Shown: piece after piece, positions 10,861 to 21,885 of the stretch
How the letters are laid out: every line of letters begins with the position of its first letter
Numbering within the stretch: position 1 is the first letter of the stretch
Source: Chrysopilus asiliformis
Lineage: Eukaryota; Arthropoda; Insecta; Diptera; Rhagionidae
Direction of reading: 5' to 3'
Length of the DNA stretch: 64,000 bases
Assembly: GCA_964034945.1 (NCBI GenBank)
Contig: OZ035960.1
Span: 66,798,936 to 66,862,935 of the forward strand
Made by a program: the position numbers and the translations under genes
Notes under the pieces: generated by a model
Told to the model about the DNA's origin: nothing
Databases searched by the model: none
What the model saw: only the letters and a program-made list of their open reading frames with translations

Positions 10861-12485
10861 ATTTTTCCATCCCAATTAAATGATTTTAGGAGATCATCGG
10901 ACATGATTTTAGATAAGCCTGAATTTCCATGTTGCCCCACGACTGGAACAAACTTCCGGAGAGTTTTGCGCCACAAAAATTTGTTTTTAAATTAAGTAAT
11001 TGTAGCTTAATAATATTTTAAATTATTTTTTATTTTTATTATTAAATTTATCTTTTGGAAAACCGCTCTAAGGCTGGTCTGAGCAATTTTCTCATTACAA
11101 TTATTTTTGCTAAATTATTACCTACAATTTTTTTTTTTCAAGCGTATTTCAAAAATAATATTATATTCTAACTTATATTATTAAAAATATTTACTAGTTT
11201 TTTTGAAACATTTAATAAAGTTTTAGATCAATTAGCTTTATTTTAGTTTATTTTTAAAATTCTCTTGTAAATTGTTCTATAGATTTCGATGTTTTAATTT
11301 GGTCTGGTAGATTGTTGTAAACCCGTAACGATTCTTGAAGAACACTTTTATGCTTTCTGTTCGTCCTTGCTGATGGTATTCGTAATTTTAAACATCCTCT
11401 TGTCGTGTGGTTATGTATCATCTGGGTTCTTATGTTGAAATTGTATTTGTGCGTGTTGTGTAAGATGTGATAAATAAATTTGGCTTGCTGGATTTCTATT
11501 AGCCTACTCAATTGAATATTGTATGTACTTGCAAAAACTTCTACTCTTGGCGTCAGTTTGCTGTATCGATTGATATTTTTGAGTGCTTTTGCCATGAATC
11601 TATTCAAAGATTTAATAAGGTCTTTTGAACATTGAAACCAGGTAATGATATTATATCGAATTGAAGATAAAATATATGCAGTTAAAACGTCCCAGAATTC
11701 CTATCATCGCAGCAATCTTCTTACGTAATTTAATTATGTGTGATGTCCAATTTAGTTTTTCGTCGATGGTTAAGCCCAGATAATTTGTAGAAATCACCCT
11801 TTTTATTCCTCTTCCATTAATTTCTATGTCTATATCAATATTTGGTTTGTTTTTTTGTTTGAAGAGTAAAAATTCTGTCTTTGTCTCGTTAATTGTAAGT
11901 TTATTAAGCTTTGTCCATTATGTAAAATTTTTTACTCAATTTTTGATTTTGTCGTCAATTTCTCTTTTGTTTTTTCCGTAAAATAATATAAGCGTGTCGT
12001 CTGCATACACTATGTATTTGTCTCCGATTGCCGCCTTCTGAATATCATTTATATATAAGATGTACAATAACGGTCCTAAAATTGATCCATGGGGAACTCC
12101 TGTATCCATGGTCATCAGGTCGCTTTTGACGTTGTTCAGCTTCATATAATTTACTCTGCCTTTTAATAAGTCGTCCATTCCAACATCATTTAGTCGATCT
12201 AATAAGATATCATGGTTGACAGTGTCAAATGCTTTCTTTAGATCTACAAATAATCCCACGGTGTAGAAACCTTTGTCAAGCTTATCATTTATAAATTCAA
12301 TAGCGTCAGTTGCGCAGCTTCCGTACTACTTTGTCTCTGGAATCCGTATTGTTGTCTGTCCAAAATATCGTTTTTTAAGACGAAGGTGTTAATTCTATTG
12401 TGGATAGCCTTCTCAAATAGTTTCCCCAGCGTGCTTAGTAAGGTAATTGGTCTATAGTTTCCCGGGTCCGTCTTGTCTCCTTTTT
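10861..12485 (-). pseudogene. 3' part of LINE, copy L2 (best-preserved RT palm)
   Basis: The minus-strand frame 11936-12259 keeps the RT palm continuous: FVDLKKAFDT, GVPHGSILGPLL and YADDT in one 107-codon frame, because this copy lacks the 13-bp segment found in L1 and L3. The tail frame is 11254-11607. Upstream bases to 12485 still encode the fingers motif GDKTDPGNYRPITLLS but with frame breaks. The segment is cut off at 12485 by W, at the same place as L1 and L3. It is not functional: no endonuclease, and stops lie between the palm and tail frames. Confidence 0.8.
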
Positions 12486-13369
12486 AACCGACTTCCAAAA
12501 AGGAAAAGGTTCTCAATTCCACCTGAATATTTTTTTTTATGTATGTTCACGCCTAACTTTTTACTGGGTGGACCGATTTTGGTCATCCCAAAGAGAAAGT
12601 TGTAGAGGTTGGACCCTGGTTCATTCATGGGCAAAAATGGACCATTAGGGGGGGTACCCCCCATACAAACGAAAACGTTTTTTCCGAATAACTCAAAAAC
12701 GGTGCATCTTATCAAAAAAAGTCCAAGAACAAAAATTATTTAGGATATGATTCTACATAAAACTCCCATACATCAAAATCCGATTGGAATAAATTTTAAA
12801 AAATCTGATTTGAAAGTTCGACTTCAAAGTGTAATTTTGGTACAAATGCTCAAATTAAGATACCAATATCACCATACAGGTTTTCAATAATTGCCAGATT
12901 GGCAATTATAGCTTTTGTTATGTTTTTACGTTGTGTTCAGTACAACACAAGGAAGGTTCTTTTATATATTTCTCCCGTGTTAACCTACCCCTTCAAATCC
13001 CTCCCTGCTTGGGATATCGAGTAAAATTCTTTGTATTGTGTTCAGTACAATATCTGGAAGATTCTTTTATATATTTCTCATGTGCGGACTTATCCCCTCA
13101 AACCCTTTGTAATTTTACCTATATTAAAAATTGAAACTAAAAACGTTCGAAATAAAAAAAAAATTTCTAAAAAAAATAAAACCGACTTTAAAAAAAAAAC
13201 TGAAAAGAGAAAAAAGCACTAAAAAGAAAAAAATAATTTCAAACTATGTCCATTAATAGCGTATTTAAAATTCGGCTTTTTTGGAGTGGCGTTAAATTTG
13301 CAACTAAAATAAATTACATACTTTCTAACCCTTAAGGCTAATCGTTTACATACTTTCTAACCCTTAAGG
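12486..13369. repeat. W repeat and left half of Z, unit 3 (compact form)
   Basis: W begins AACCGACTTCC at 12486 and runs without the extra module or foldback found in unit 1. The paralogue of the foldback target (GTTCAGTAC near 12937) is empty here. Z left arm starts near 13189. The segment ends with AAGG (13366-13369), the left duplication of the full-length retrotransposon. Confidence 0.65.
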
Positions 13370-15384
13370 TGTTATGATTGCTTCGGCCTAAGATTAAGAT
13401 CATAACTCTTTTCCATAAACATCTAGCATTTCTATTAAGGGCCTTACCAATGACCCGTGACTAACTTAGTAACAGCTTTTGGTGTGTGCCAAACGGGCTA
13501 TTTGATTGCTAATTTCGGTTCAAATCCTAGTTTTTATTGAAAAGTTTTAAATTCGCTGTCATAAATGTGTGAAAACTTACTAGAATTAGCAAGCAAATAG
13601 CCCGTTTCGCACACACCAAAAGCTGTTACTAAGTTAGTCACGGGTCATTGGTAAGGCCCTAAGCAAATAGAAAGCAGAGTAAAAAAAAAAAAAAAACCCC
13701 GTGCTCACCTATAAAATTACCACGGAATCAAAAAAAAATTGTTCGCTAAAGAATAACCAAATGAAATCCACTAAAACAAAAGAAATTCAATGTGAAACAT
13801 TCTTCAAATAATACTCTTTGTTCTAAAGGTCGTTCGATTTAAACAAAAAAAAAAAGAATTTTTATTACCCTCCCGTTTTAAATTTTAAAATCCAAACCGC
13901 TTTAAAAAAAATTTTTGAGGACTAACCGTTCAGTAGTTGCCTGTTCGACTTGGCTTTAAAGTTATTTCCTTTTTTCTTAAAAAGTTTTTTTTTGAAAAAA
14001 GTGCTAGTGTTCCATTTAAATTTTTGAAATAAAAGGCTTTTCCCTTGAAGCAATAGTCAAGAAAAGCAAAGCGAACACATAGTGAAAACTCGGTGGCATA
14101 TTAACTTCAGGTGAGATCTCAACTTATTTGAGTGTAAATTTATTAAATTCACGTGTTTCATTTGATAGTGAAAAGTTTTCCTGAAGATTTTTTTGTTGTG
14201 CCAAGTCAACCAGATCAGGCAACGAGAAAAAAAAAATTTAGCGGATTTTTTCGGGGAATTGATTGGTCAAAACGTGGTAAGGAAAGAGCAATTTAGAATC
14301 ATGGGAAGATAAATACATAATTAATATTTATGCTCAGGTCTCTTCATATAAGCGAGAGGCGGCTGGAAGAGGCCACGTATTTTTTTCTTTCACCTTATTT
14401 TCATTTGAAATAAAAGAAAGGGTTATTCCATTCCGTCTTGTGGATAAAAAAAAAATAAGAAAACCACCTTTAAGGTGGAGAGGAGAGGAGAAAGGTGAAA
14501 CGATCTCGCTTCAATCCAAGGATCATCGCATCTGTTGAAATTAGTAGTTTAAAATTAAGTTAAATCAAACTAGTAAAATTTTCACCAGTTTAGTGCTCGC
14601 GCAAAAAAAAATTTTGTTTTATTTGCTTTTAAGTAAAGGGTTGAGTTCTATCACTTCTACAACAGGGATCTGGTGCACCACATCTTTCAAGCAAGTGACG
14701 GACAGAGCCGGTAAGTGATTTAGATTCTTTTTTATGGCGATATTTTATTTGTAAGTTGCTGGTGCAAATTCAGTTATAGCAAAATTTCAATTTTCTCATT
14801 TTTCATTTATTTATTCTAAATATTTGTTGATCTTATAAATATCCGCATGAATATCATAGTTTTAACTAGTGCACTCATTTTTAGTAGTAGTTTGATTTTG
14901 TAGCTAGATAAGATCATTTTCTTTGCATGTTAAAATTTACATTTTTTTGGTTCATTATTACATAAAGTTTTTTTTGATTCGATAAATATACTGCTTTTGA
15001 AATGCACATCGACGCCTTTGCTATTTCCTTTTTATGAAACGATAGTGATTTTATGCTGGAGTCTTTGTCCTTAATTAAGTAATGAGAAGCACAATAATGT
15101 GTACTTGAAGTTAGTCCGATTTTGGCTCCGGAGAGAGCTCCCTGTGCCACAATGACTTAAAGAAATATTTCCCCCCCATCACCACTTCATGACACCGCTT
15201 CGCCCTAAGGGGCATAGGCACGTCGAATTTTTATTCGTGGCTGGGATTGAGAAAACCCCACCCCCCGTAGGCTCCCGAGCTAGCCGTAAGACGTGCCTCT
15301 CAATCCTAGTCGCCGGTTGCGATCTCCAATAAAATTGATTTCCTTGGAACCACCTCACCAACCGGAAGATCCATCCGCGTAATA
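13370..15384 (+). repeat. 5' LTR (copy 3) with MITE
   Basis: It carries the 221-bp MITE at 13439-13659. A private deletion of about 28 bp near 14573 removes the TTACATGTTGCATG segment present in the other three copies. Other differences from the 3' LTR are a dozen or so scattered bases, so the insertion is not brand new. AATAAA overlaps the LTR end and primer-site gap. Confidence 0.9.
13439..13659. mobile_element. PIF/Harbinger-type MITE (221 bp) in the 5' LTR
   Basis: Same family, length and TAA duplication (13436-13438, 13660-13662) at the same LTR position as 8498-8718. Its presence in both, and absence from the 3' LTR, ties LTR copies 2 and 3 to one insertion event followed by duplication. 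Confidence 0.9.
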
Positions 15385-15386
15385 AA

Positions 15387-15400
15387 TGGCGCCCAACGGG
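15387..15400 (+). promoter_or_regulatory. Primer binding site, tRNA-Lys type
   Basis: TGGCGCCCAACGGG lies two bases after the 5' LTR. TGGCGCC starts are known for retroelements primed by tRNA-Lys, including Osvaldo. It fixes the plus orientation of the element and the LTR boundary. Confidence 0.85.
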
Positions 15401-16528
15401 ACATCGGTACTCGTATGAGATCCGATAATCCGAATTAGTTTTCTTTATTTTAGACGAACACCCTCGGAGATAATTCTTGGAATAGTGCGCTTCAATCAAT
15501 CCACCGCTAGTAGATCATTTTAATTTGTTTCAGTAATCTTATTTTGAATTTAACCACTTTTGTTCATTTCGTCTCTTAGCTATGGAAAGCTGGCACAAAT
15601 AGTAAAACTACATAGCGCAGATAACGATGTATGAGTAGAAATTCATTTTCGTCGCAAATGAAGTTTGAAATTGAATATAATCCTTTGAGTTTTTTTTAGT
15701 CCATCCATGATCGCAAGAAATTCCAACATTTGATTAACGAATGTTAGTCAGTGTCGCGATCATGCAAGTTTAAAACTTTAGGTTTAGTGACTCTAGAATG
15801 TTCAGGCAGAATTGTCTGTAGGATGCGTCACATCTTAAAGTTGTAAATGTAATCTCAAGGAACACCGCATATGTGCTTAAAGAAAATTTTTCAAGCCAAG
15901 AAGGAACCAATGGATTGAAAGATTCGCAAAATCGTCGAGCCACTTTTGTAACATCTGCAACTGCATGATTTTTTTATCATATATGGAGCTAACAATCGTT
16001 CTATATTTGGTCGCAAATGCAACTGCTAATTTGTTATTGATTTCCTTTTCTTGTCTTAAAGAATCCCGATCACATGAAATCGCATTTGTGATGCAACATG
16101 TCGTTTTCTTTAATAGATAGGAAAGTGAAAGATATGATAACAATAGAAAGCAGGCAATCGGCATTGTCGCTATTCCAAGATCGTTGTCACACATATACAA
16201 TTCGCGTAGTTTTCGTTACCAACCTTTTCCTTTTCAAGTCATGGGTCATCAGGGGCGATCGAAGGAGCCAATGTTTATGAATAGAATTTGATTTGAGAAA
16301 TTAATTGCTTGTTTTTGGTAAAACAAGTGCTTTGTCAAGCAAGCGTAAGAATTTGTATACATAATTAGTATTTGTTTAATTTATTCTTTTGTTCGTTATT
16401 GTATGATTTGAGTGAGCCTTTGTAGCCTCCAGAAATTTTATATTTTTAAGTCCGAGTCGTTTTATTGGTTTGGATCAGAATTTTCGATTTCTTTAGAATT
16501 AGTTTCCCGATTATAGTAAATACATAAG
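15401..16528 (+). other. Retrotransposon leader between primer site and gag
   Basis: About 1.1 kb with no convincing coding frame. Frames on both strands (15877-16200 minus, 16098-16280 plus) lack recognizable domains. It probably holds packaging signals of the element by position, but no motif is recognized. Confidence 0.5.
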
Positions 16529-17072
16529 TTGGTAGACAGAATGATGGAAATGGTCGTAGATCCCAAACATTTAGAGCTTGAAGAGTTGGAGTTTGAACTT
16601 TTGGTTAGGAACATTCCCAGAGATGAAAGGTGTGTACAGGCGTTGACATTACAGTGGAGGGAAACAGGGGCAGGTTTGAATGCTGATGATTTGCAATATC
16701 CGAGCATAGAAAACAGCAAAACTGAAGCTCCAATTTTAGAGGCCAAGTATCTGCGACTCCAGAAAGAAATTTCCACCGCTTTGCGAGCAAATGATGATGT
16801 TGCATTGCATCGCAGTGCTTCAAGACTTTTTCACATCGATGCCAGAATAAAATTGTTTGGAAAAACTTTTCCGATGTTTGAGAACTTTGTCAAAGAGTTG
16901 AGAGCATTAGCTGCTGACAGGGCCGTATCGAAGGCTCTGGATTGGGGGGGGAGACATCTCAATTTTCCCAACTCGAACATCTGATTTTTCCTAACTAGGA
17001 TGTACCTAATAAAAATTCCTTTTCCTTGCCCAGAATCTCTGACCAGAAATTATAATAAAGAATAATGGTTAT

Positions 17073-17931
17073 TATATGTATTCATGTCGACCGTATTTAA
17101 TTTTTGATATTTTCTCAAGTTAGGCTCATCGGTCCTCATTATTGCTTTTTAGGTTTTAATTGAAAGCATATTTATATTGTATTGTGTTTTTGTTCGTTTA
17201 TTTTAATCCGACGTTTCGGTCACGGTGGTGACCTTCTTCAGGAAAATGCGTTACAAAAATATTCACTAAAGTGCAAGAAGCATTACTATTTTAAATTTGT
17301 TTTGAAAAATAACTTACAGATTTGGATAATTTTAAGAGGTTTGACGATCGTGTTTCTGTTTTTTGTTTGACAAGTGTGATGTTTTTATTTTTATGTTGAA
17401 AACCATGATTTTAATATTGTGTCGAAAGTATGATAATAACACTATTGTTAAGTCAAAAGTATAAAAAACATTGAGTTAAACTAAAACAATGTTAAAATAT
17501 TTTCAGTGCAATAGCCATTTTGTGACGTCGTGTTTATTTATTCTTATTAGTTTTAGTTTAACTCAATGTTTTTTATACTTTTGACTTAACAATAGTGTTA
17601 TTATCATACTTTCGACACAATATTAAAATCATGGTTTTCAACATAAAAATAAAAACATCACACTTGTCAAACAAAAAACAGAAACACGATCGTCAAACCT
17701 CTTAAAATTATCCAAATCTGTAAGTTATTTTTCAAAACAAATTTAAAATAGTAATGCTTCTTGCACTTTAGTGAATATTTTTGTAACGCATTTTCCTGAA
17801 GAAGGTCACCACCGTGACCGAAACGTCGGATTAAAATAAACGAACAAAAACACAATACAATATAAATATGCTTTCAATTAAAACCTAAAAAGCAATAATG
17901 AGGACCGATGAGCCTAACTTGAGAAAATATC
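17073..17931. repeat. Inverted-repeat insertion with hammerhead-like hairpin in each arm
   Basis: Arms of about 385 bp (17106-17490 and 17548-17930) are near-perfect inverted copies around a 57-bp spacer. The insertion is flanked by the 12-bp direct repeat AATAATGGTTAT (17061-17072, 17932-17943). Each arm contains CTGAAGA, a GGTCAC/GTGACC hairpin and GAAACGTC (17796-17826; mirrored at 17211-17241), reminiscent of Penelope-like element ends. The paired 62-codon frames are mirror images and probably non-coding. Confidence 0.6.
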
Positions 17932-18059
17932 AATAATGGTTATGTTAACATATTGTAATTTTTTTTTATTTTTCACATACAATTAAATAAAGGGTAAACA
18001 CTAATAATCTTATGCGACCCTTGAGAGAAAAGATAACCGTTGAAGATGACTTCAACTAG

Positions 18060-18275
18060 AGTCTGTACATATCTAATTTATAGTACATGGATTCGTCTTT
18101 CCTTTAACTTTGCCCATGCCGAAACAAATTTCGTAAGGTCAATTGTATCAGTTAGGTCTTTTTCGCTGTGTAGTATCATTAAAGAACTCAGTCTTTCGTC
18201 TCCCATAGTCACCCTTAGAACGTTTTTCACCAGTTTTAGCTGGCTGAATTTGCGCTCATTCGTAGCTATTCATTT
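18060..18275 (-). pseudogene. hAT transposase C-terminal dimerization fragment
   Basis: Reading the minus strand gives ERKFSQLKLVKNVLRVTMGD followed by ERLSSLMIL, the conserved hAT C-terminal dimerization motif. Only about 70 residues remain; the zinc-finger and RNase-H-like catalytic parts are missing, replaced upstream by the repeat at 18320-19000. It sits inside the hAT 16918-19774 and gives its orientation. The plus-strand 87-codon frame over it is a shadow. Confidence 0.8.
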
Positions 18276-18319
18276 GTTTAAAAAATCCGAACACCGATGG
18301 TAAAACAATTACACATATA

Positions 18320-19000
18320 CGGCCCTATTCCAGGATCCGTCGTAGCTACGATTTTCGGAGAATTCGTGAAGATGGTATTCCACGATCCGAAGGAATTAAA
18401 TTAATTTCGAAAACATTACGAATCGGAATATCTGGTATCATAGAATCCGACGCAATCGATCTTTTGACAGCTAAACCTACGAAAAATTTTTGCTTCGTAA
18501 CTTCATTTTCTTATGATTTTAGCTCAATATATGGCCTGAATTGTACAACAAAAAGCAATTTTAACATTTTTATTTGTTTATTTAGTATTAGTGTAACTTT
18601 TAACACATTAAGAGGAAATATTTTAGAAAAAAGAGCAATGTGAGTATTCCTAAGTATCCGTTATTTGTTGTCGTTTTCATTCCACTATTAAAGTCCTTCA
18701 CTTCGATAAATCTTCTTCCAGACACAAAGTTGCAAACGCTGCAGAATCCATTATTAATAACAATTTTCGTTTTAAGTCAAGAAAGTTACATTTTTCACGA
18801 AACTATTCCATGTCAGAAATCTATTCCTTATGAGTTTTGCATAGGGACCTTTTTACAAAGACATTTATTTTTCGAAATTAGATTTTAATCAGGCACCACT
18901 AAGTTCAATTCCGTTCGGATCGTGGAATACTGATTTCTTCGTATTCGTAACGTAGTTAGTTCTTCGTAATAAAGCTACGACGGATTCTGGAATCGGGCCG
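18320..19000. mobile_element. TIR element with ATA duplication nested in the hAT
   Basis: Ends CGGCCCTATTCCAGGATCCG and, inverted, CGGCCCGATTCCAGAATCCG, flanked by ATA (18317-18319, 19001-19003). Subterminal CGTAACGTAG-like motifs recur. It has no recognizable transposase. The 3-bp duplication and CGGCCC start are compatible with a PIF/Harbinger-like MITE, which is tentative. Confidence 0.65.
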
Positions 19001-21177
19001 ATATTTTCAAAACTCACCGTTTCAGCACGAATATACTAGATCGCTCGATTTGCTGTCTCAAATGGTCCCATTTCAATACAGTTCAGTGAATCAAAACGAG
19101 TCAAGTAAGAGCGAGATAACCGTATGAAAACAAATATACTCCTCTCGTTTAAACTGTGAGCTGTCAAAGGAAAATAGACTTTCGGAATGGTGTTGGCACC
19201 TAAAGTTAGTCTCAAACTTGTGAAATTTGATTTTCGCGGCAGACGAAATTTGAATTTCGCGAGATTATACAGTTCAGTGGATGCGTTTAACTATGATAAA
19301 GAGGGACAATTTTTCAGCAGAGCTTTGTATGGTGACAGTTGTTCTATGTTATATAGTTCTGTGCCATAAACTGATGAGAACATTATACTCCTCCCACGGT
19401 CGAGTGTCTACTCTTTCAAAGCCTTTTATTCATTCTCTCCCAACTCGCTGTGACGCTGTTGCCAAAGCAGAATGGTATGTGTAAAAAAGAAACAAGTCAT
19501 AAAACAGGCGTATGTTCACTAATAGAAAATATGAGGTAGAAAAAGACAAGTTGGGATTTTGGAAAATCAACTAAAGAGATTTCCCAACTTGGGAAATCTC
19601 ACATCTTTAACACTAGATTGTTCAAGCAAGTCATCTTGACTGCTTGACTTCCTTGGGCAACCTAGTGTTAAGAAGTGAGATTTCCCAACTTCTAAAGGTC
19701 AAATTCCCAACTGAAGACTTATTGGGGGGGGGAGCCTCCCCCCCCCCCCATCCCCCCCAGTCGGTACGGCCCTGGCTGCTGATGATATGTTAAAAATTCA
19801 GACGGTTTTGAAAAACATACAGGATAGAGGACAATTGGCCATGGCTAGTCCAGGCAGTGGGGCGGCGGGAGTAGCTAGTCGCACAGGGTCTCCTTATCAG
19901 CCTGGCGAACAAGCATTAGAAACAGCAGATCAGCACAATCTATCTGGTACAGTTACATTCTCACCCCAGAGGACTGTCGCACCTGAAGAATACGCTAACC
20001 AGTTAGCCACAACGAATCTAGTAATTACGAATTTATCAGAATTGATGTCAACTATGTTTGATAATTTATCACAACAAATTCTTGATTTAAATTCAAAGGT
20101 AGCCACGTTGGCTGCATCAGCTGTTGCCCCAAATCGCAACACCACCTCAGCTACTACAAGTCCTCAACTACTTCCTCCTGCAATTTCAAATAACGCCTTT
20201 GCAACTGTTCCCAGTAAGGTGAGCATGTTTAACCCTCAAATCAATCCACCTTATCCTCAAATACCCGCAGTCGTCTCTCAGGGCGCTGAAGCTTCGACAT
20301 CGAATAATTTGCTTAGTTTTCTCCCATCGGTTGGTCAAAATTTTCCAAACTTTTCAATGCCACCTCCCCAAGTGCACAGTTCATGACCAAGATATCTGGA
20401 TGCTGGTCATATAACAAGGGCCAAAAGTCCCATCTCTAGATGGAAGATCATTTTCGACGGTACCGCAAAAGGTATATCGGTTAGTGAATTTGTGTTCAGA
20501 GTAGAGACCTTAATGAAAGCGGAGGAGGTAGATCGCGAATATGTTTGCGCAAATCTTTACCGTCTTTTGTCGGGAAAAGCCAGCAACTGATTTTGGACCT
20601 ATCTACGTTGTAATCCTCGTTTTAATTGGTCACAAGTAAAAGATGCTTTACTAGGAGAATTTAAAGATTTTAGGACTGACAACGAGATTCGCTTCAAGAT
20701 TTTGAAGAGAAAACAGGCCAAAGGAGAATCTTTCTCTGATTATAGCCAGGAAGTGATAGCGCTAAATAACCAGATGGAGCAACCGCACAAAGAACAGGAA
20801 ATGGTGTCGATTCTAAAGCAGAATTTAGATCCTCGCATTCTGCAGATGATATTATATCAGCCTGCAAATAATATAGCCCAGCTAAGAGATCTATGTTATC
20901 AAGCAGAAAAATATTTTAAGGATACAACATTTCCATACTATAGGCAGAATCCTCCACAGACTTCAATTGGCAAGAATGTAAATGCAATCGTTCAAAACAA
21001 CGCAAACCAGATGGAAATCCCCGAACCGGAAGTGGAAGAAGTAGCAGCTCTTAATGACAGATCATACCTACGTTGTTGGAATTGTAAGAGGCCAGATCAC
21101 GTATTCATGGATTGTGAAGCTGAGAAATGGAACCGTTTTTGCTATGGATGTGGAGCTCCCGATGTTATTAAGCAGAA

Positions 21178-21885
21178 ATGTCCTCGTTGCATCTCGGGAA
21201 AAGCTCAGACGAACACGGCTGCGTCCGGCAAACCGTGTTCGATTCTGAATCCCCGTCCGGACGACCAATAATCCCTTCCGTCGCAAATAATGTCCCCTGT
21301 TTGCCTTCTTCCGATTCAACTTCTTCGCGCTTTAGAATATTTAGTCGTTTAACACCAGCAAAACCAACATCTACGGTTCAGAAAAATCCTCTCACCTTCT
21401 CGGAGAGATTGGAAAATTATTTGAAAGTCCGTGATAGAATCTTTGGGTCTGATTCAAATATCATTCGTTACTCCAGTTTGTCTGTTCCAAAAGCTAGAAC
21501 TCTGAGGCAGCGAAACTTTTACAAACAGAAACGCGCACTAAGTTCAAAATTGGCTACTTGTTCTCTTGCAATTAGTGATGATTTGAGACCGTACGCTGAC
21601 GTAGTAATAGGTGGGGAAACAATTAAAGGCTTATTGGATAGCGGTGCTACTGTAAGTTGTTTAGGGGCAAAGGCAATTGAGCGTCTTAAAGGTCTCAAAC
21701 TTGGGTGGACAAAATTAAATTCCTCTTTGTGTACGGCGGATGGGAGGAAACAAGCGGTCTTGGGATATTTGCATGTGAATATGACTTATAAGGGTCAAAC
21801 GAAAAGAATAACATTGTACATTGTACATTGTACCCAGCCTGGCTTGATTTTTGGCGATCTTTTCAAATTGCGCCTTTCTTTGTGA
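21178..21885 (+). pseudogene. pol: Aspartic protease part of pol
   Basis: The catalytic motif LLDSGATVSCLG (about residue 153 of this frame) is the D-S/T-G active site of retroelement proteases that mature Gag-Pol. The frame lies -1 relative to gag and overlaps its end by 94 bp. A further shift near 21810-21840, where ACATTGTACATTGTACC looks like a small duplication, separates it from RT, so it is now disconnected. Confidence 0.8.

Larger units (their letters stand above)
16918..19774 (-). mobile_element. hAT element with transposase remnant, inserted in gag
   Basis: Termini CAGGGCCGTATCG and, inverted, CAGGGCCGTACCG are flanked by the perfect 8-bp duplication GCTGCTGA (16910-16917, 19775-19782). 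Disregarding the element and one duplication leaves gag in a single frame. Both subterminal parts carry G/C homopolymer runs of 8-12 bases. Inside are a transposase C-terminal remnant (about 18060-18275, minus) and two nested repeats (17073-17931, 18320-19000). About 19580-19695 is a hairpin with GGGAAATCTCAC and TTAACACTAG arms. The rest (19004-19580) shows nothing recognizable. Confidence 0.92.
16529..21271 (+). pseudogene. gag: gag of the Osvaldo-like element, interrupted
   Basis: Structural polyprotein of the element. The first exon-like part (16529-16917) is an acidic, helix-rich N-terminus. It is cut by the hAT at 16918-19774 and continues in frame at 19783 (DMLKIQTVLKNI). A Ser/Pro/Thr-rich linker follows, then capsid-like sequence (about 20390-20960) and two zinc-knuckle-like motifs, CWNCKRPDHVFMDC and CYGCGAPDVIKQKC (about 21072-21180); the second is imperfect. 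Stops at 20384-20386 and about 20588 break the frame, so it is dead even without the hAT. The last 94 bp overlap the protease frame, which lies in the -1 frame as expected for gag-pol of this group. Confidence 0.8.

Noticed and set aside
15877..16280. Overlapping frames in the retrotransposon leader
   Set aside because: No domain on either strand, and the position is the untranslated leader.
17796..17826. Canonical hammerhead ribozyme
   Set aside because: Core bases fit but there is an extra unpaired A and no visible stem III partner; kept only as a finding to test.
17182..17855. Identical 62-codon frames on both strands
   Set aside because: They are mirror images produced by the inverted repeat, not two genes.
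19580..19695. A 56-bp piggyBac-like element bounded by TTAA
   Set aside because: The TTAA pair is part of a longer hairpin with matching outer arms, so it is not a duplication.
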